From: Oncomelania hupensis
Taxonomy: Eukaryota > Mollusca > Gastropoda > Littorinimorpha > Pomatiopsidae
Length of the DNA stretch: 64,000 bases
Direction of reading: 5' to 3'
Assembly (NCBI GenBank): GCA_036898135.1
Contig: CM072522.1
Coordinates: 13,639,399-13,703,398, forward strand
Positions 34,301 to 45,986 of the stretch are shown here, piece after piece (the stretch's first letter is position 1; the number at the start of each line of letters is the position of its first letter). The notes under the pieces are model-generated. The model saw only the letters and a list, made by a program, of their open reading frames with translations. It made no database searches and was not told where the DNA came from. A program made the position numbers and the translations under genes.

Positions 34301-35015
34301 TTCTTTCCAAAGGCTGGGTAATGTTCTTTGTTTCTTGCATGGCTGCGGCCACAGTAGAAACACAGTCTTGTGCTGCTTTGTGATGCTTGAGGTTTGCGTG
34401 AGACAGCGTTCACTTCTTGGTTCTGTAACACCTGTGTGCTGTGTTTCTCTGCACTTTCGTGGATGTGGCGCATCTGAATGGCCTTGTGAAGGGTGAAGTC
34501 TCTCTCTTTCAACATCTGCTTTCTCAGAGGATTGGACCTCACTCCACATACAATGCCATCACGAATAAGAGAGTCTTTCAGAACTGCAAAGTCGCAAGTG
34601 TCAGCCAGAATCTTAAGTGATGTGATGAAACTCTGGATAAGCTCAGATTCCTCTTCAAATCCGGTGTTGAACTTGTGTCGCTCAATAATGACATATTAGT
34701 CACAGGATTGCAAAGATCACGGAACTTGGTTTTCAACACAGACATACTCCGAACTCTCGGCAGCCTGATTGACGCCACCATCATTATATTATTCTTCACC
34801 CCTGAAGCATAGGTGAAGGTCTTGGCCTTTTCAATAGCTTCTCTGCCTGCAAGATTCAGCAAAATGTATAATCTAGTACGATCAGTTTTGTCGCCGTGCG
34901 CCGCCTCGACAAAAATGTCAAATTCAGCTTCAAAAATGCTTCCAGTTTTCTGCAACATTGCCTTCAAAAGACAATGGTTCTGGCTTGCGTGAGCCTTATT
35001 GCCTTCAAAAGACAA
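34290..35015 (-). mobile_element. Ty3/gypsy-type gag remnant
   Basis: Minus strand 35015-34578: FEAEFDIFVEAAHGDKTDRT and LYILLNLAGREAIEKAKTF, a pattern typical of Ty3/gypsy Gag capsid starts. After a frame break, 34542-34288 gives a zinc knuckle region LCFYCGRSHARNKEHYPAFGK, in which a Cys expected before PAFGK is Tyr. No protease, RT or LTR was recognised, so this is a fragment of an old retrotransposon. Confidence 0.7.
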
Positions 35016-35205
35016 TGGCTCTGGCTTGCGTGAGCCTTATTGCCTTCAAAAGACAATGGTTCTGGCTTGCGTGAGCCTTATTGCCTTCAAAAGACAATGG
35101 TTCTGGCTTGCGTGAGCCTTATTGCCTTCAAAAGACAATGGTTCTGGCTTGCGTGAGCCTTATTGCCTTCAAAAGACAATGGTTCTGGCTTGCGTAAGCC
35201 TTCCA
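34958..35205. repeat. 41-bp minisatellite, six copies
   Basis: TTGCCTTCAAAAGACAATGG starts at 34958, 34999, 35040, 35081, 35122 and 35163: an exact 41-bp period. It grows out of the 5' end of the gag remnant. Copies are almost identical, so the expansion is recent. Confidence 0.95.
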
Positions 35206-35284
35206 CGGTTGAGTTCCAATCTTAACCACTGCACCACACACTGCAAAGGGTTTTCACACCTTGTCCACATGTCATATATTATCA

Positions 35285-36285
35285 ATATATGTATGACAAG
35301 GCTACCAGTGCAGTCCTCCACAACAGCGCCATCGGAAACTGGTTCAGAACAACAAGCGGTAAGCGTCAAGGATGCCTGCTCTCTCCAACACTCTTCAACA
35401 TCTTCCTAGAGCGCATCATGGCGGATGCCCTTGCAGATCACGAAGTCACAGTAAGCATAGGGGGTAGAGCAATCTCCAACCTCCATTTTGCCGATGACAT
35501 TGATGGATTGGCTGGAGAGGAACATGAACTTGAGCAGCTTGTACAGAGAGGCTTGACACCACCTACAGAGCCTATGGAATGGAAATACGTGCAGAGAAGA
35601 CCAAAATTATGACCAATAACACCAATGGCATCAACATGGACATAAAAGTCCCAGGCCAATCCCTCAACACAGTGCATAGCTTTAAATCTTTAGGAGCCAT
35701 TGTATCAGACAATGGGTCCCGACAGGAAGTCCTCTCCAGGATCGCACAAACAACTGCTGCCCTGACAAGGTTGAAGCCCATTTGGAAAGACAGGACCATC
35801 AGTCTACATTCCAAGGTAAGGCTGCTGCGCTCCCTTGTCATCTCCATCTTTCTATACGCTGGCGAAACATGGACCCTCACAGCAGATTTACAACGAAGAA
35901 TAAAAAACATGGAGATGAGGTGCTATAGAAGACTTCTGGGCATTTCCTATACCCAGCACATCACCAACAACGAGGTCCGACAGACCATCACACAAGCCAT
36001 TGGACAACACGATGACCTGCTCACAGTGGCGAAGAAACGAAAACTCCGATGGTATGGCCACCTTACAAGATCATCAGTCCTTGCAAAGACCATCCTGCAA
36101 GGCACGGTGCATAAAGCCAAAAGAAGAGGGAGAAAGAAAAAGAGGTAGGAGGACAACATTCGAGAATGGACTGGCTTGACACTGAGCGAAACCATGAGGG
36201 TTGCTGAGGACAGAGAAAGATGGAATACGCTGGTTAAACGATCATCTGTGGTGCCCCAACAACCTTCGAGCTACGGGATAGGATA
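35285..36285 (+). mobile_element. LINE family A, 5'-truncated
   Basis: RT from the ATSAVLHNSAIGNWF segment through an intact FADD box (NLHFADDIDGLAGEEH), the thumb and the complete C-terminus, ending GGGATAGGATAG. One frame shift near 35555. Uninterrupted 189-codon stretch at 35579-36148. Confidence 0.88.
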
Positions 36286-36289
36286 GCAT

Positions 36290-36660
36290 AGTCCACATGT
36301 ACTCAGCTTGCTTATGTGTCGAGGACCGAAAACAGTGAATTGAACGAACAGCGCGTCGGTTCGATTGTCAGTAAGTTCTGTGCATGCAAGGTTCTACCTA
36401 CAATAATGCCGTCTTCACTATAGAAAAGTTCACGCATTCTAGTCACTTCTGACACCATGTAAGGCACTCCGTCTCACAAGTAACACAGACAGACGACTAG
36501 ATTCGTTTAGAGCTTTTACTCTGTCTTTTTGCAAGGCATGGCCGCTCTCATGGAAGTGTCTTATTAATGCCTATGGATGACCATAAACGTGACCGATATA
36601 GGCTACACCAGAGGGGGAAAAGAAATTCCTTCGCCAACTTGCATGAAAGTGGTTTTCTAA
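36290..36660. other. No recognised content
   Basis: No clear coding, repeat or regulatory feature was seen. Confidence 0.35.
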
Positions 36661-36669
36661 ATGTAGCTG

Positions 36670-37119
36670 ATGGCGAGTGCAGGTACGATGTTTTGTTGCC
36701 ATGGGCATGCACTGAAGTGCAGTCTTTTGGTCATCGACAGGCTGGAAGCTGTTCAGCGCCGTGCCGCGCGGTTTGTCTTGAACCGCTACCACAATACGTC
36801 CAGTGTCAGCCAAATGCTGGACGCCCTAGGATGGCCGTCGCTGGAGCAGCGAAGACTGACCGCTCGCCTTGCCATGCTGTTTAAGATTCACCACAGCATG
36901 GTACACTGCCCTATCATCAAAGGCAAGTTGGTTCCTCTACCAAGACGACAGCGACGAGGTCACGATCAGCAGCTCAGCCTGCTCAACTGCCGTACTCAGT
37001 ACAGATCAAGCTCCTTCACTCCAAGAACTGTGAAGGATTGGAATTCACTCCCCCAGATCGTTTTTGAGGCCAAGACGTTGGACACATTCGTGTCCAGGGC
37101 CTCTTCCAGGCCACACTAG
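36670..37119 (+). mobile_element. Non-LTR RT C-terminal region (clade unresolved)
   Basis: 149 open codons containing RLEAVQRRAARFVLNRYHNT, LGWPSLEQRR and FTPRTVKDWNSLP, the conserved C-terminal block of CR1-group and related LINEs. The open frame is long for a remnant, so the insertion may be fairly recent. A C-run and CCA repeats follow. Upstream RT is absent. Confidence 0.8.
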
Positions 37120-37139
37120 TACTCCAGACCACTAGCCCC

Positions 37140-38090
37140 CCCCCCCCCCCCCACCACCACCACCTCAATCTCCAACATCCTACTTCGTCCCACTACCCCT
37201 CACATCCCCCGTATTGTCTACTCCCTACGAGTTATATCAGGTCAGAGCCTCACTCTTCCTACATCTCCCCCCCCCCCTCCCAGTGATGGTGACACAAACT
37301 GTATATAATGTGGTGGGAATACCTAATTCATCTGGACTGTCCAGGGACTATGAACTTTATCTTCTTGCGAGTCGGCCTCGCGCATGTGCGTACACCCATT
37401 TAGTGCCACGAGATCAACATTATGATTGTGAGCGCTCAAGGAAAGACAAGACAAGACAATGCAAACTAAAGCAAATATAATCAACAAATGTAATCAACAG
37501 TCCCTAACTGAAAAAGAGCATATAACAGTAACGGATGTTGCATTTGATTTTGCTTTAAAAAACAGAAAAAGAGTACATTTTAGTCCTCTCTGAATGAAAT
37601 CTTAAACGTCTGCTTATTTTTAATTAGTACCGTCAATTAACATTGTCTTATCTTATTTTTTCCCAGGTCTTAACTTTTTATATTTAACTGTTATTCTTTT
37701 TTTTAATTTAAATACCATGCCTTCATTTTGTCGCGTGCTATTTATAACCCTGTAGTATTGTATTTTAGTATCGTAATAATTGTATTACTAAATAGTTTGA
37801 TTGCTGGGGTGCCAGAAAATGTTTATATGAACGTATCATGATGTTATGTCTGTGTTTTATTCATTGACTTTATCCTTTTTATGTTTCGTGCTTTGTGTTA
37901 AGCTGTCCACTTGTCAAATTTTCTTGTGTGAAGATGAGAACGTGATAATAAATCATCATGTGTCTTGCTGCCGCAAAAAAGCTGGCCTTCCATGCGGCAA
38001 TAATTGTCGCCGTGGTTCATCAGGTTGTTTACAAAAATGTAGGCACAGCTAGCTCTATAACGCTTTTAATCTCGTACACTATTTATTTTA
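37140..38090. other. Possible LINE 3' UTR, otherwise nothing recognised
   Basis: C-runs at 37138-37152 and 37266-37280, then AT-rich sequence with an AATAAA at 37949. No exon supported. Confidence 0.35.
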
Positions 38091-38092
38091 TT

Positions 38093-38196
38093 AATTTTTT
38101 TTATTCTTATATAGCGCCCTTTCAGCTTAAGAGCTGCTCAAGGCGCTGGCCGATACAGGATCTAACTCAAGACGCCCGAGGCGCCAACTTGCTGTC
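38093..38196 (-). mobile_element. SINE, reverse, split by retroposon insertions
   Basis: TTCTTATATAGCGCCCTTTCAG...GGCGCTGGCC matches the SINE tail at 14944. The body continues at 38824-38997 beyond the family R insertion. Confidence 0.6.
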
Positions 38197-38812
38197 ACCC
38201 CCCCCCCTCTCCCCACTCCCCTCGTGGGGGTGCCGGGGGTTTCAGTATAAATAGTATCCCCACTTTCTGAAAATTTAGTGCTTGAAATTCCTACTGTCGC
38301 TGTCTTTCTCCTTTGTTCTTTCTCATTCCTACTCTGTTCTATCAATCTACTCTACTATCTTCTTCTTCGCTAGACCAGTCACCTACCTTTTATCTTGAAA
38401 ACTCTTCCTGGACAAAACTCCTCATTTGTTGGATCAGCATGGAAATATTTAACGCTTTCTGCCATGTGGTCACTGGGGCTTCCTATGATGTTATTATTTA
38501 GCAATGTAGGCATTTTATATGTATGTGTTTTGTTGATATTTTATAATAATGTTTGTATTTTATTTTGTTTTTTGTAAACGGGGTTCAATAAATTAGAGCA
38601 TAGACTCAGCGTGCCCTGCGTGGGATGTCTTTATTGTAAAGTGACCGGCTGGTGGAGTGCCTTCAGTGTTACCACTAGGGTTGTTTCGGCAGATCTTTTA
38701 TGCGGATCAGGGGCGAGTCCTCTTTCAGCGAAGTTGTGGTCTTGATTTTGTGGTCCTGATTCGGCTCTTTGAAGTCCGCTGGACCCTGTAAGCAATGAAT
38801 AACTAACTAGCT
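38197..38812 (+). mobile_element. Retroposon family R, copy 2, with 11-bp TSD
   Basis: Direct repeat AACTTGCTGTC at 38186-38196 and 38813-38823. The 5' end has extra C-rich sequence; the 3' tail is AACTAACTAGCTAACT, not ATGTA. Confidence 0.88.
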
Positions 38813-38997
38813 AACTTGCTGTCCTGGCTCACAGTCTGACGCTCAGACAACTGGGCACAATCCTAGGCCACAGGGGATTGGGGAGAAGAGAAAGCTATAC
38901 TTTGAAACAACCATCAGACTAATATAGCAACAGTAAGATGGCCAATGCTCACAGCTCAGCCAATGTTTATGTCCGGGCCACCTGGAATCGATCCCGC

Positions 38998-39574
38998 TCC
39001 CCCGTTGGGGTGCCGGGGGTTTCAGTATAAATAGTATCCCCACTTTCTGGAAATTTAGTGCTTTAAATTCCCACTGTCGCTGTCTTTCTCATTTGCTCTT
39101 TCCCATTCCTGCTCTGTTCTATCAATATGCTATACTATCGTCTTCTTCGCTAGACCAGTCTCCTACCCTTTTTCTTGAAAACTCTTCCGGGACAAGACTC
39201 CTTGTTTGTGTATGAGGTCTGTTGGATCAGCTTGGGAATATTGGACGCTTTCTGCCAGGTGGTCACTAGGGCTTCCTATGATGTTATTATTTAGCAATGT
39301 AGGCATTTTATATGTATGTGTTTTGTTGATAATTTATAATGATGTTTGTATTCTATTTTGTTTTTGTAAACGGGGGTTCGATCAGTTGGGGTGAAGCCTC
39401 AGCCGTCCCCTGCGTGGGATGTCTTTATTGTAAAGTGACTGGCTGGTGGAGGGCATTCAGTTTTCCCACTAGGGTTGTTCCAGCAGATCTTTTATGCGGA
39501 TTGGGGGTTGTCCGGTCCTGATTTGGCTCGGAAGAGTCCGCTGGACCTAAACCAACAATTATGTAATGTAATGT
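38998..39574 (+). mobile_element. Retroposon family R, copy 3, with 12-bp TSD
   Basis: Direct repeat AATCGATCCCGC at 38986-38997 and 39575-39586. Starts CCCCCGTTGGGGTGCC, same first base region as copy 1, so this is the element's true 5' end. Tail ATGTAATGTAATGT. Confidence 0.9.
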
Positions 39575-39689
39575 AATCGATCCCGCAACCATTGTAACAC
39601 GAGCTATATATAATATGCAATTGTACTACATGTGAGCTCTTTTAGCTAGCTAGCACATGGAATTGAAAGTCAGCATGTCGCACTTTTTG

Positions 39690-39995
39690 TCCTCCTTTGA
39701 GAGCTGTATAATTACCTTTCTTATACATTTTTTTTGGCCTCGTCCTTTTATTAATTTTATTTTTCAAAAAGATTTCCTGATGGCCTTGAAACCTATTTGA
39801 TATTGTTTTACGTGATACTGGATTTGTTTTGGTGTTTTTTTCGGTGTGCATTTTAAAACTCTGTTTTGATGATTTCATTGTGAACTTAGATTCTTTGACC
39901 CCGTTTTAACCGGTTAACCTAGTTTTATTAATGGTTCAGGTGTGTTCCTGATTTGGCTGAACCCTATTAGGATTGATTATCTATCTGTCCTGTGT
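39690..39995 (+). mobile_element. LINE family D 3' end fragment
   Basis: AT-rich 3' UTR ending TTCCTGATTTGGCTGAACCC and TTGATTATCTATCTG, a diverged version of the family D terminus. Confidence 0.5.
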
Positions 39996-40079
39996 ACTGA
40001 ATAGAACATAATTATGCTCGATTATAAGTTGTTTTAAACAATGATTTATCGTGTGCATTTTTTAAACCTGTGTTTTACA

Positions 40080-40230
40080 GTGTGTGTGTTTATATGTTGG
40101 TGTGTGCGTGCGCGTGCGTGTGTGTGTGATGTAATAATTCTATAATTATGCTGACATTTGAAACAATTTTTTTAAAAATATTACACTTTGGTATTATTTT
40201 TGTAGTATGATGGTGTGTGTGTGGGTGTGT

Positions 40231-40291
<61 letters not shown>

Positions 40292-40300
40292 TGTGTGGCT
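40080..40300. repeat. (GT)n microsatellites
   Basis: Two GT-rich runs, the longer at about 40209-40298. Confidence 0.92.
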
Positions 40301-40302
40301 AG

Positions 40303-40583
40303 GTAGAAACGACGTTACTCTGACATACCCTTGAAACTCTACGTACTTTCTTTTGACGGCCCCGCTGTTTTGACGTCAAAATAGTGTTAAGTTAGGGTTA
40401 GGGCTGTGTTAGGCTTAGGGTTAGGTTAGGTTAGGAATGTTCATTCAAACGTATTATGTTAGAGTTAGGGTTAGGGATAGCTTCAAAAAATGGGAAAATG
40501 TCAAAATAATGTCAAAATAAGGGTAAGTGTGTCAAAATAATGTATGTAGAGTTTCATGACAGTCATCACAACGTCGTTTCTAC
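40303..40583. mobile_element. 281-bp MITE with terminal inverted repeats
   Basis: Ends GTAGAAACGACGTT and AACGTCGTTTCTAC are exact inverted copies; imperfect pairing extends about 40 bp (ACTCTACGTAC versus GTATGTAGAGT). A TA dinucleotide one base in at each end could be the target duplication. The interior carries TTAGGG-like repeats and no coding capacity. Confidence 0.82.
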
Positions 40584-40589
40584 AAACAT

Positions 40590-41690
40590 GTACGTATACA
40601 TACATTCACCAGAAATATTAAAACATTCGTTAAACTTTTCGAAGGCTAGATCAATGTTGAAATCAATAATGTTACATGCTTCTTCAATAATAGATTCCAC
40701 TCTGTCGGAATTCATAACCTCACTAAAAGGAACACGCTATTTCATAACCCTATTTATACATAGACTAGATGTCCATATGACCTACATGCTCCTTATGGAA
40801 TTCGCAATATTTAACATAAAAATGAGTGCCCAGAAGAAACGATATGAAACGGTGGCATTAAAATGCAAAGTACTACCGACTTTCATTTTTCTATGCTCTT
40901 GACCTTCAGATGACATTGATCTCCGGCTCCAACTATTCATGTACTATCAAATGAAGTGCAACAAACGTTGATTACTATGATTGCTCTGGTGGTTCAGTGT
41001 TGATATAGGTCCATACCCCTTGTTCCTTTGGATGGTTATCCCCGTCTGCCATATCGCCAATGGTGGGTGTAGACGTTAAACCTCAATGTTCATTCAAACG
41101 TATTATGCTAACAAACTGTCACCTTGGGATGACCTTGACCTTCAGTGACCTTTTTCGGATGACTTTGACCCTTACTTGATGTATCTTGCATGTCTGATCA
41201 AATAGCCCAATGTTGTTGCATACTATGTGTTAATAAACAGCCAGTCAACTGTACGATGACCTATTTTTTGTATGTTTTTGCAAGGCCTAAAATGATCTTG
41301 ACCTTTAAGATCAACGCAAAAACGTAACACATATGAAATATCAACATATCTCTAAATACAACATGTTTGGACCTCTCATACTTTAGGGTCAGGGTCACGG
41401 TCACGTCAAAGTACTTATAAAAACAAACCGACTTTGGGCAGCTCCAGCGACGTTGACCTTGGAGTGAGGTTGACCAACATTGATATCTGTCATATCTCAA
41501 AGAATCATAAGTTTAATATTAACAACCTAGATAAAAAGTGACATTTGTGAACATTTTTCATTTTTTGACTAACATTTGATGACCCTGTGAACTTGATTTT
41601 GAAGTGAAGCCTCGGACCATTTTTGAAGTCTCATGGGTAGACACCATCTTACCAAGTTTGGTTGTGATAGGCTCTGAGATAGTTAGTCAT
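40590..41690. other. No recognised gene or repeat
   Basis: Includes an open 120-codon stretch at 40540-40902 without recognisable motifs, beginning inside the MITE. Probably non-coding. Confidence 0.35.
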
Positions 41691-41693
41691 TGT

Positions 41694-42022
41694 TTATAGG
41701 GGCCAAAGAGCCGAATCAGGACCACAACTTGGTTGAAAGAGGACCCCCCCTCTTTTCCCCCTTCCCCCCTCTTTTCCTTCCTCCCCCCTCCCCCCTCCCG
41801 ATCCGTATAACAGATCTGCTGAAACAACCCTAGTGGTAACACTGAAGGCAGTCCACCAGCCCGTCACTTCACAACAAAGGCATCCAATGCAGGGAACGTT
41901 GAGGCTGTGCTGTAATTTATCGAACCCATGTTTGGTAAAACAAAATAGACTATAAACATCATTATTAAATATTAACAAAACACATACATATAAAATGCCG
42001 AAATTCCTAAATAATAATACCA
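41694..42022 (-). mobile_element. Retroposon family R, reverse, 5'-truncated
   Basis: Matches family R from AAAATGCC/CACATACATATA to the terminal GGTCCTGATTCGGCTC region. A CCCCCCTC-rich expansion interrupts 41738-41800. Confidence 0.75.
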
Positions 42023-42680
42023 TAGGTAGCCCTGTGGGTTCGGGCACTAAATAGAATAGACCCAACGTTTCCCGGCGTGTCGTAAGAGGCGACTAACAGG
42101 GGTGATGTTCGCACGGCATAACTGAGCGAAAGTCTTCTACACAGAAGTCACAGGCCAGGGCGGAGGAACCTCACGTTACTACAGGTTCAACGACCACGTG
42201 CTCAGGGCCAAGGCGAGCCACATTGTATTCGTGGATTTCAGCTGTGGCCAACAGCCTGGAGAGGATTGGGCACCGCCAGGTCTTTTTTTGCCCAAGACAC
42301 ACTACATGATGAAACTATCCACTAATTCCATACCGGATCGGTCATCGCCCGGCTCAACAAGGACCGCGCCTTCCGTTGGCCACCAGGACGAAGGTGATAA
42401 GTATGCTACTGATGGACAAATTAGCAAAATCCGCACGAGAAACAACATCGTCATAGGAACCTGGAATGTCAGGACCCTAACTGCGGAAGGAAAATTAGAA
42501 GAACTGGCCCACGAGCTGGACCACTATCGATGGACCGTTTTAGGTATCAGCGAACTGCGCTGGAAAGGCCTAGGTGAAACAACGACCGACAAAGGCCACA
42601 AGCTCTATTTCAGCGGTAGAGATGACAGGCACGAACACGACGTTGGATTCTAGGTCCACAAGAACATTCTAGCCACTGTC

Positions 42681-43292
42681 ATGGGTTGCCGCCCAGTCTC
42701 CAGTAGACTCATTACCATCCGTCTGAGAGCAACCCCTTTCAACATCACCATCATCCAGGCCTATGCCCCAACATCAGACTATGACGACAGCGAAGTGGAG
42801 GATTTTTATGAAAATCTACAGGCGGTCCTTGACCAAGTGCCGAAGAAGGACATAGTCATAGTGCAAGGCGACTGGAATGCCAAGGTTGGCCAAGATGCGC
42901 ACCACAACTGGGGAGACACATGTGGACCCCACTGCAACAACGAGACAAATGACAGGGGTCTGAGACTCTTGGAGTTTGCCAGATACAACAATCTGGTACT
43001 GGCAAACACGCTTGGTCTCCACAAAATCTCCAGACTATGGACATGGCACAGTCCCGGCCGGCGGGGAGCTTCACAATCAGATAGACTACATCATTATCAA
43101 GAAACTCTTCAGATCAAGCATCAACATTGGCAGGACACGCACTTTTCCTGCGGAAGTGACCACGATCTCGTGATGTCTTTCCGGCTCCACTTGAAGAGAG
43201 TAAATACATCAAAGTGCACTAGACTGAAGTTCGACCTAGACAAACTGCAAGACCCGGAGGTGGCAGAACTATTTCAGGCCACAATTGGATAG
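42681..43292 (+). pseudogene. LINE family A endonuclease, second copy
   Basis: 203 codons with QAYAPTSDYDDSEVEDF, QGDWNAKVGQDAHHNWG and GSDHDLVMSF. One frameshift in the middle (around 43060). Homologous to 1550-2326. Confidence 0.85.
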
Positions 43293-44492
43293 AAATTTGC
43301 ACCACTGCTCATTTTGGGGGGCTGGTGAAGTAGATGTCAACACCATGACCACCACCTTCAACTCAGCTGTGACAGATGCCGCCACTGAGATCCTTGGCAA
43401 GCACCGACCAAAGAAGAAGCCGTGGATCACACCTGAACTTTTGGATCTGTGTGATAAACGAAGAGAGATTAAAAAAAGAAAGAAAAAGAACACCTCACAG
43501 GCAGCTGATGTCTACCGAAAAATCAACAATGACATCCGAAAAGGCATGCGCACAGCAAAGGAGAACTGGATAGAAGATCAATGCCAGGAAATAGAGAACA
43601 GTCTGAACAAGAACAACAGCAAGAAGGCCTACCAGACTGTGAAGCGGCTGACAAGTGTTAAACAGCCCAAAGTCTCCACGATCTAAAGCAAGTCTGGCAT
43701 ATGCCTTACAGAAGAACAAGAAGTCTTGGACAGATGGACAGACTACTGCTCTGACCTTTACAACCATACACCAAATGGAGACCCATCAGTTCTAGCATGT
43801 CCCGAGAACAGAGAAGAAGAAGAAGAAATCCTCCCAATTCACCGGGAAGAAGTTGAGGCAGCAGTGCAATCGCTGAAGAAAGGGAAGTCAGCGGGAGTGG
43901 ACAACATACCCGCGGAACTGCTACAAGCAGGAGGAGAAGCGATGATTGATGCCCTCATCATTTATCTGTAACAAGATCTGGCAGAGTGGGGAGTGGCCTA
44001 CACCATGGACCCAGTCGCTTGTCATCACTCTTCTCAAAAAGGTAACCTTCAGGAGTGTGAAAATTACCGCGCCATCAGCCTCATCAGCCATCACAGCAAG
44101 GTCCTCCTGAAAATAATACTCAACAGGTTAAAACCCCAAGCTGAACAAATCATAGCTGAAGAACAAGCAGAATTTAGGACAGGGCGAAGTACCACTGAAC
44201 AGATTTTCAACCTCAGAATAATCTGTGAGAAATACCTACAGCACCAACAACCTCTATATCATGTGTTTATAGACTTCAAGAAGGCGTTTGACCGAGTCTG
44301 GCATGCAGCTCTATGGGCAACAATGAAAGTGTACAACATCAGCCCTGAAATTATTGAAGTCATCAAAAGGTATGAGAAGGCTACCAGTGTAGTCCTCCAT
44401 AACAGCATCATCGGGAACTGGTTCAGAACAACAATCGGCGTCAAGGATGCCTACTCTCTCCAACACTCTTCAACATCTTCCTAGAGCGCATC

Positions 44493-45173
44493 ATGTCAGA
44501 TGCCCTTGCAGATCACGAAGGCACAGTCAGCATAGGGGGTAGAGCAATCTCCAATCTTCGTTTTGTGGATAACATTGATGGATTGGCTGGTGAGGAACAA
44601 GAACTTGAACAGCTGGTACAGAGGCTTGACACCACCTCCAGAGCTTATGGAATGGAAATAAGTGCAGAGAAGACCAAAATGATGACCAACAACACCAATG
44701 GCATCAACACGGACATCAAAGTCCAAGGCCAATCTCCCAACACAGTGCATAGCTTCAAATATTTAGGAGCCAATGTATCAGACAATGGGTCCCGACAGGA
44801 AGTCCTCTCCAGGATCGCACAAACAACTGCTGCCCTGACAAGGTTGAAGCCCATTTGGAAAGACAGAACCATCAGTCTACATTCCAAAGTAAGACTGCTG
44901 CGCTCCCTTGTCATCTCCATCTTCCTATATGCTTCCGAAGCATGGACCCTCACAGCAGATCTACAACGAAGAATACAAAGCATGGAGATGAGGTGCTACA
45001 GAAGACTTCTGGGCATTTCCTATACCCAACACACCACCAACGACGAAGTCCGACAGACCATCACACAAGCCATTGGACAACACGATGACCTGCTCACAGT
45101 GGTGAAGAAACGGAAACTTCGATGGGATGGCCAAGTCACCAGATCATCAGGCCTTGCAAAGGCCATTCTGTAA
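44493..45173 (+). pseudogene. LINE family A RT C-terminal half
   Basis: 226 open codons. The catalytic pair is replaced (NLRFVDNIDGLAGEEQ). The thumb and WTLTADLQRRIQSMEMRCY block are complete. Ends just before the arginine-rich tail. Confidence 0.85.
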
Positions 45174-45300
45174 GGCACAGTGCAAGGAGGTAGAAGAAGA
45201 GGGAGACCGAAAAAGATGTGGGAGGACAACATTCGAGAATGGACTGGTTTGACTCTGAGCGAAGCCATCAGGGCTGCTGTGGACAGAGAAAGATGGAGTA

Positions 45301-45374
45301 TGAAGAAGAAGAGATTTCTCTTATATAGCGCACTTACAAGCTCAGAGAGCTTCTCAAGGCGCTGGCCCGTAATG
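45301..45374 (-). mobile_element. SINE tail fragment inside LINE family A
   Basis: AGATTTCTCTTATATAGCGC...GGCGCTGGCCCGTAAT interrupts the LINE between GATGGAGTA and GGTTAAACGATC, matching 14944-15010. Confidence 0.8.
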
Positions 45375-45587
45375 GTGGTTAAACGATCATCTGTGGTGCC
45401 CCTACGACCTCTGAGTTACGGGACATGATAGGATAGGATAGGATAGGATAGGATAGGAAGCCCTAGTGACTATTTGGTAGCAAGCATCCAATATCCCCAA
45501 GCTGACCCAACAGACCCCATACACAAATAGGAGTTTTGGGAGAGATTTAAAGAAAAAAGGTCGGTGACTGGTCAAGCGAAGAAGATA

Positions 45588-45953
45588 CAGTAAAACCTCC
45601 GTTTTGACCCTCTCTTAAACGACTTCCTCCAACATACGACCGGAAAAAAATTCACCGATGCTTTGTACTATATAAACGACCTCTCTTAAACGACTACCTC
45701 TAAAACGCGTCTTGCGACCTTCACATAATTAAATGTTACGACCTAGCATCTGAAAAATTCAGATTCCAAAGCAATACTATATTTGTGCGCTTGAAGAAAA
45801 CAGTTTCGTTTACAACTTTTAACAGCAGACGATGCATTAAAGCAGCTTGAAATACTCTAAGGAACTGACCTGATTTGCCCTGAGCAGGGGCCTGTCAGAT
45901 CTTGCCGACACCATGTCTGGTGTTCAAAGTGACATACTAAGAAAACATGCATG

Positions 45954-45986
<33 letters not shown>

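Larger units (their letters stand above)
42022..45462 (+). mobile_element. LINE family A, near full length (3.4 kb)
   Basis: The leader includes CCGGCGTGTCGTAAGAGGCG. Endonuclease halves at 42440-42653 (IVIGTWNVRTLTAEGKLEEL; GISELRWKGLGE) and 42681-43292 are split by one stop. Linker 43285-43971, RT 43993-44484 (FIDFKKAFDRVWHAALW) and 44493-45173. The catalytic box reads FVDN where siblings have FADD, so polymerase activity is lost. The arginine-rich C-terminus follows, then a tail of about six GGATA units. It is the reference copy for the family in this window. Confidence 0.9.

Noticed and set aside
32985..35205. CRISPR-like arrays (37-bp and 41-bp repeats)
   Set aside because: Units are contiguous with no variable spacers, and the genome is eukaryotic.
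36567..36884. 105-codon frame at 36567
   Set aside because: It is an out-of-frame shadow of the LINE C-terminus at 36670-37119.
40388..40480. TTAGGG-like repeats as a chromosome end
   Set aside because: Only a few imperfect units inside a MITE with sequence on both sides; not a telomere.
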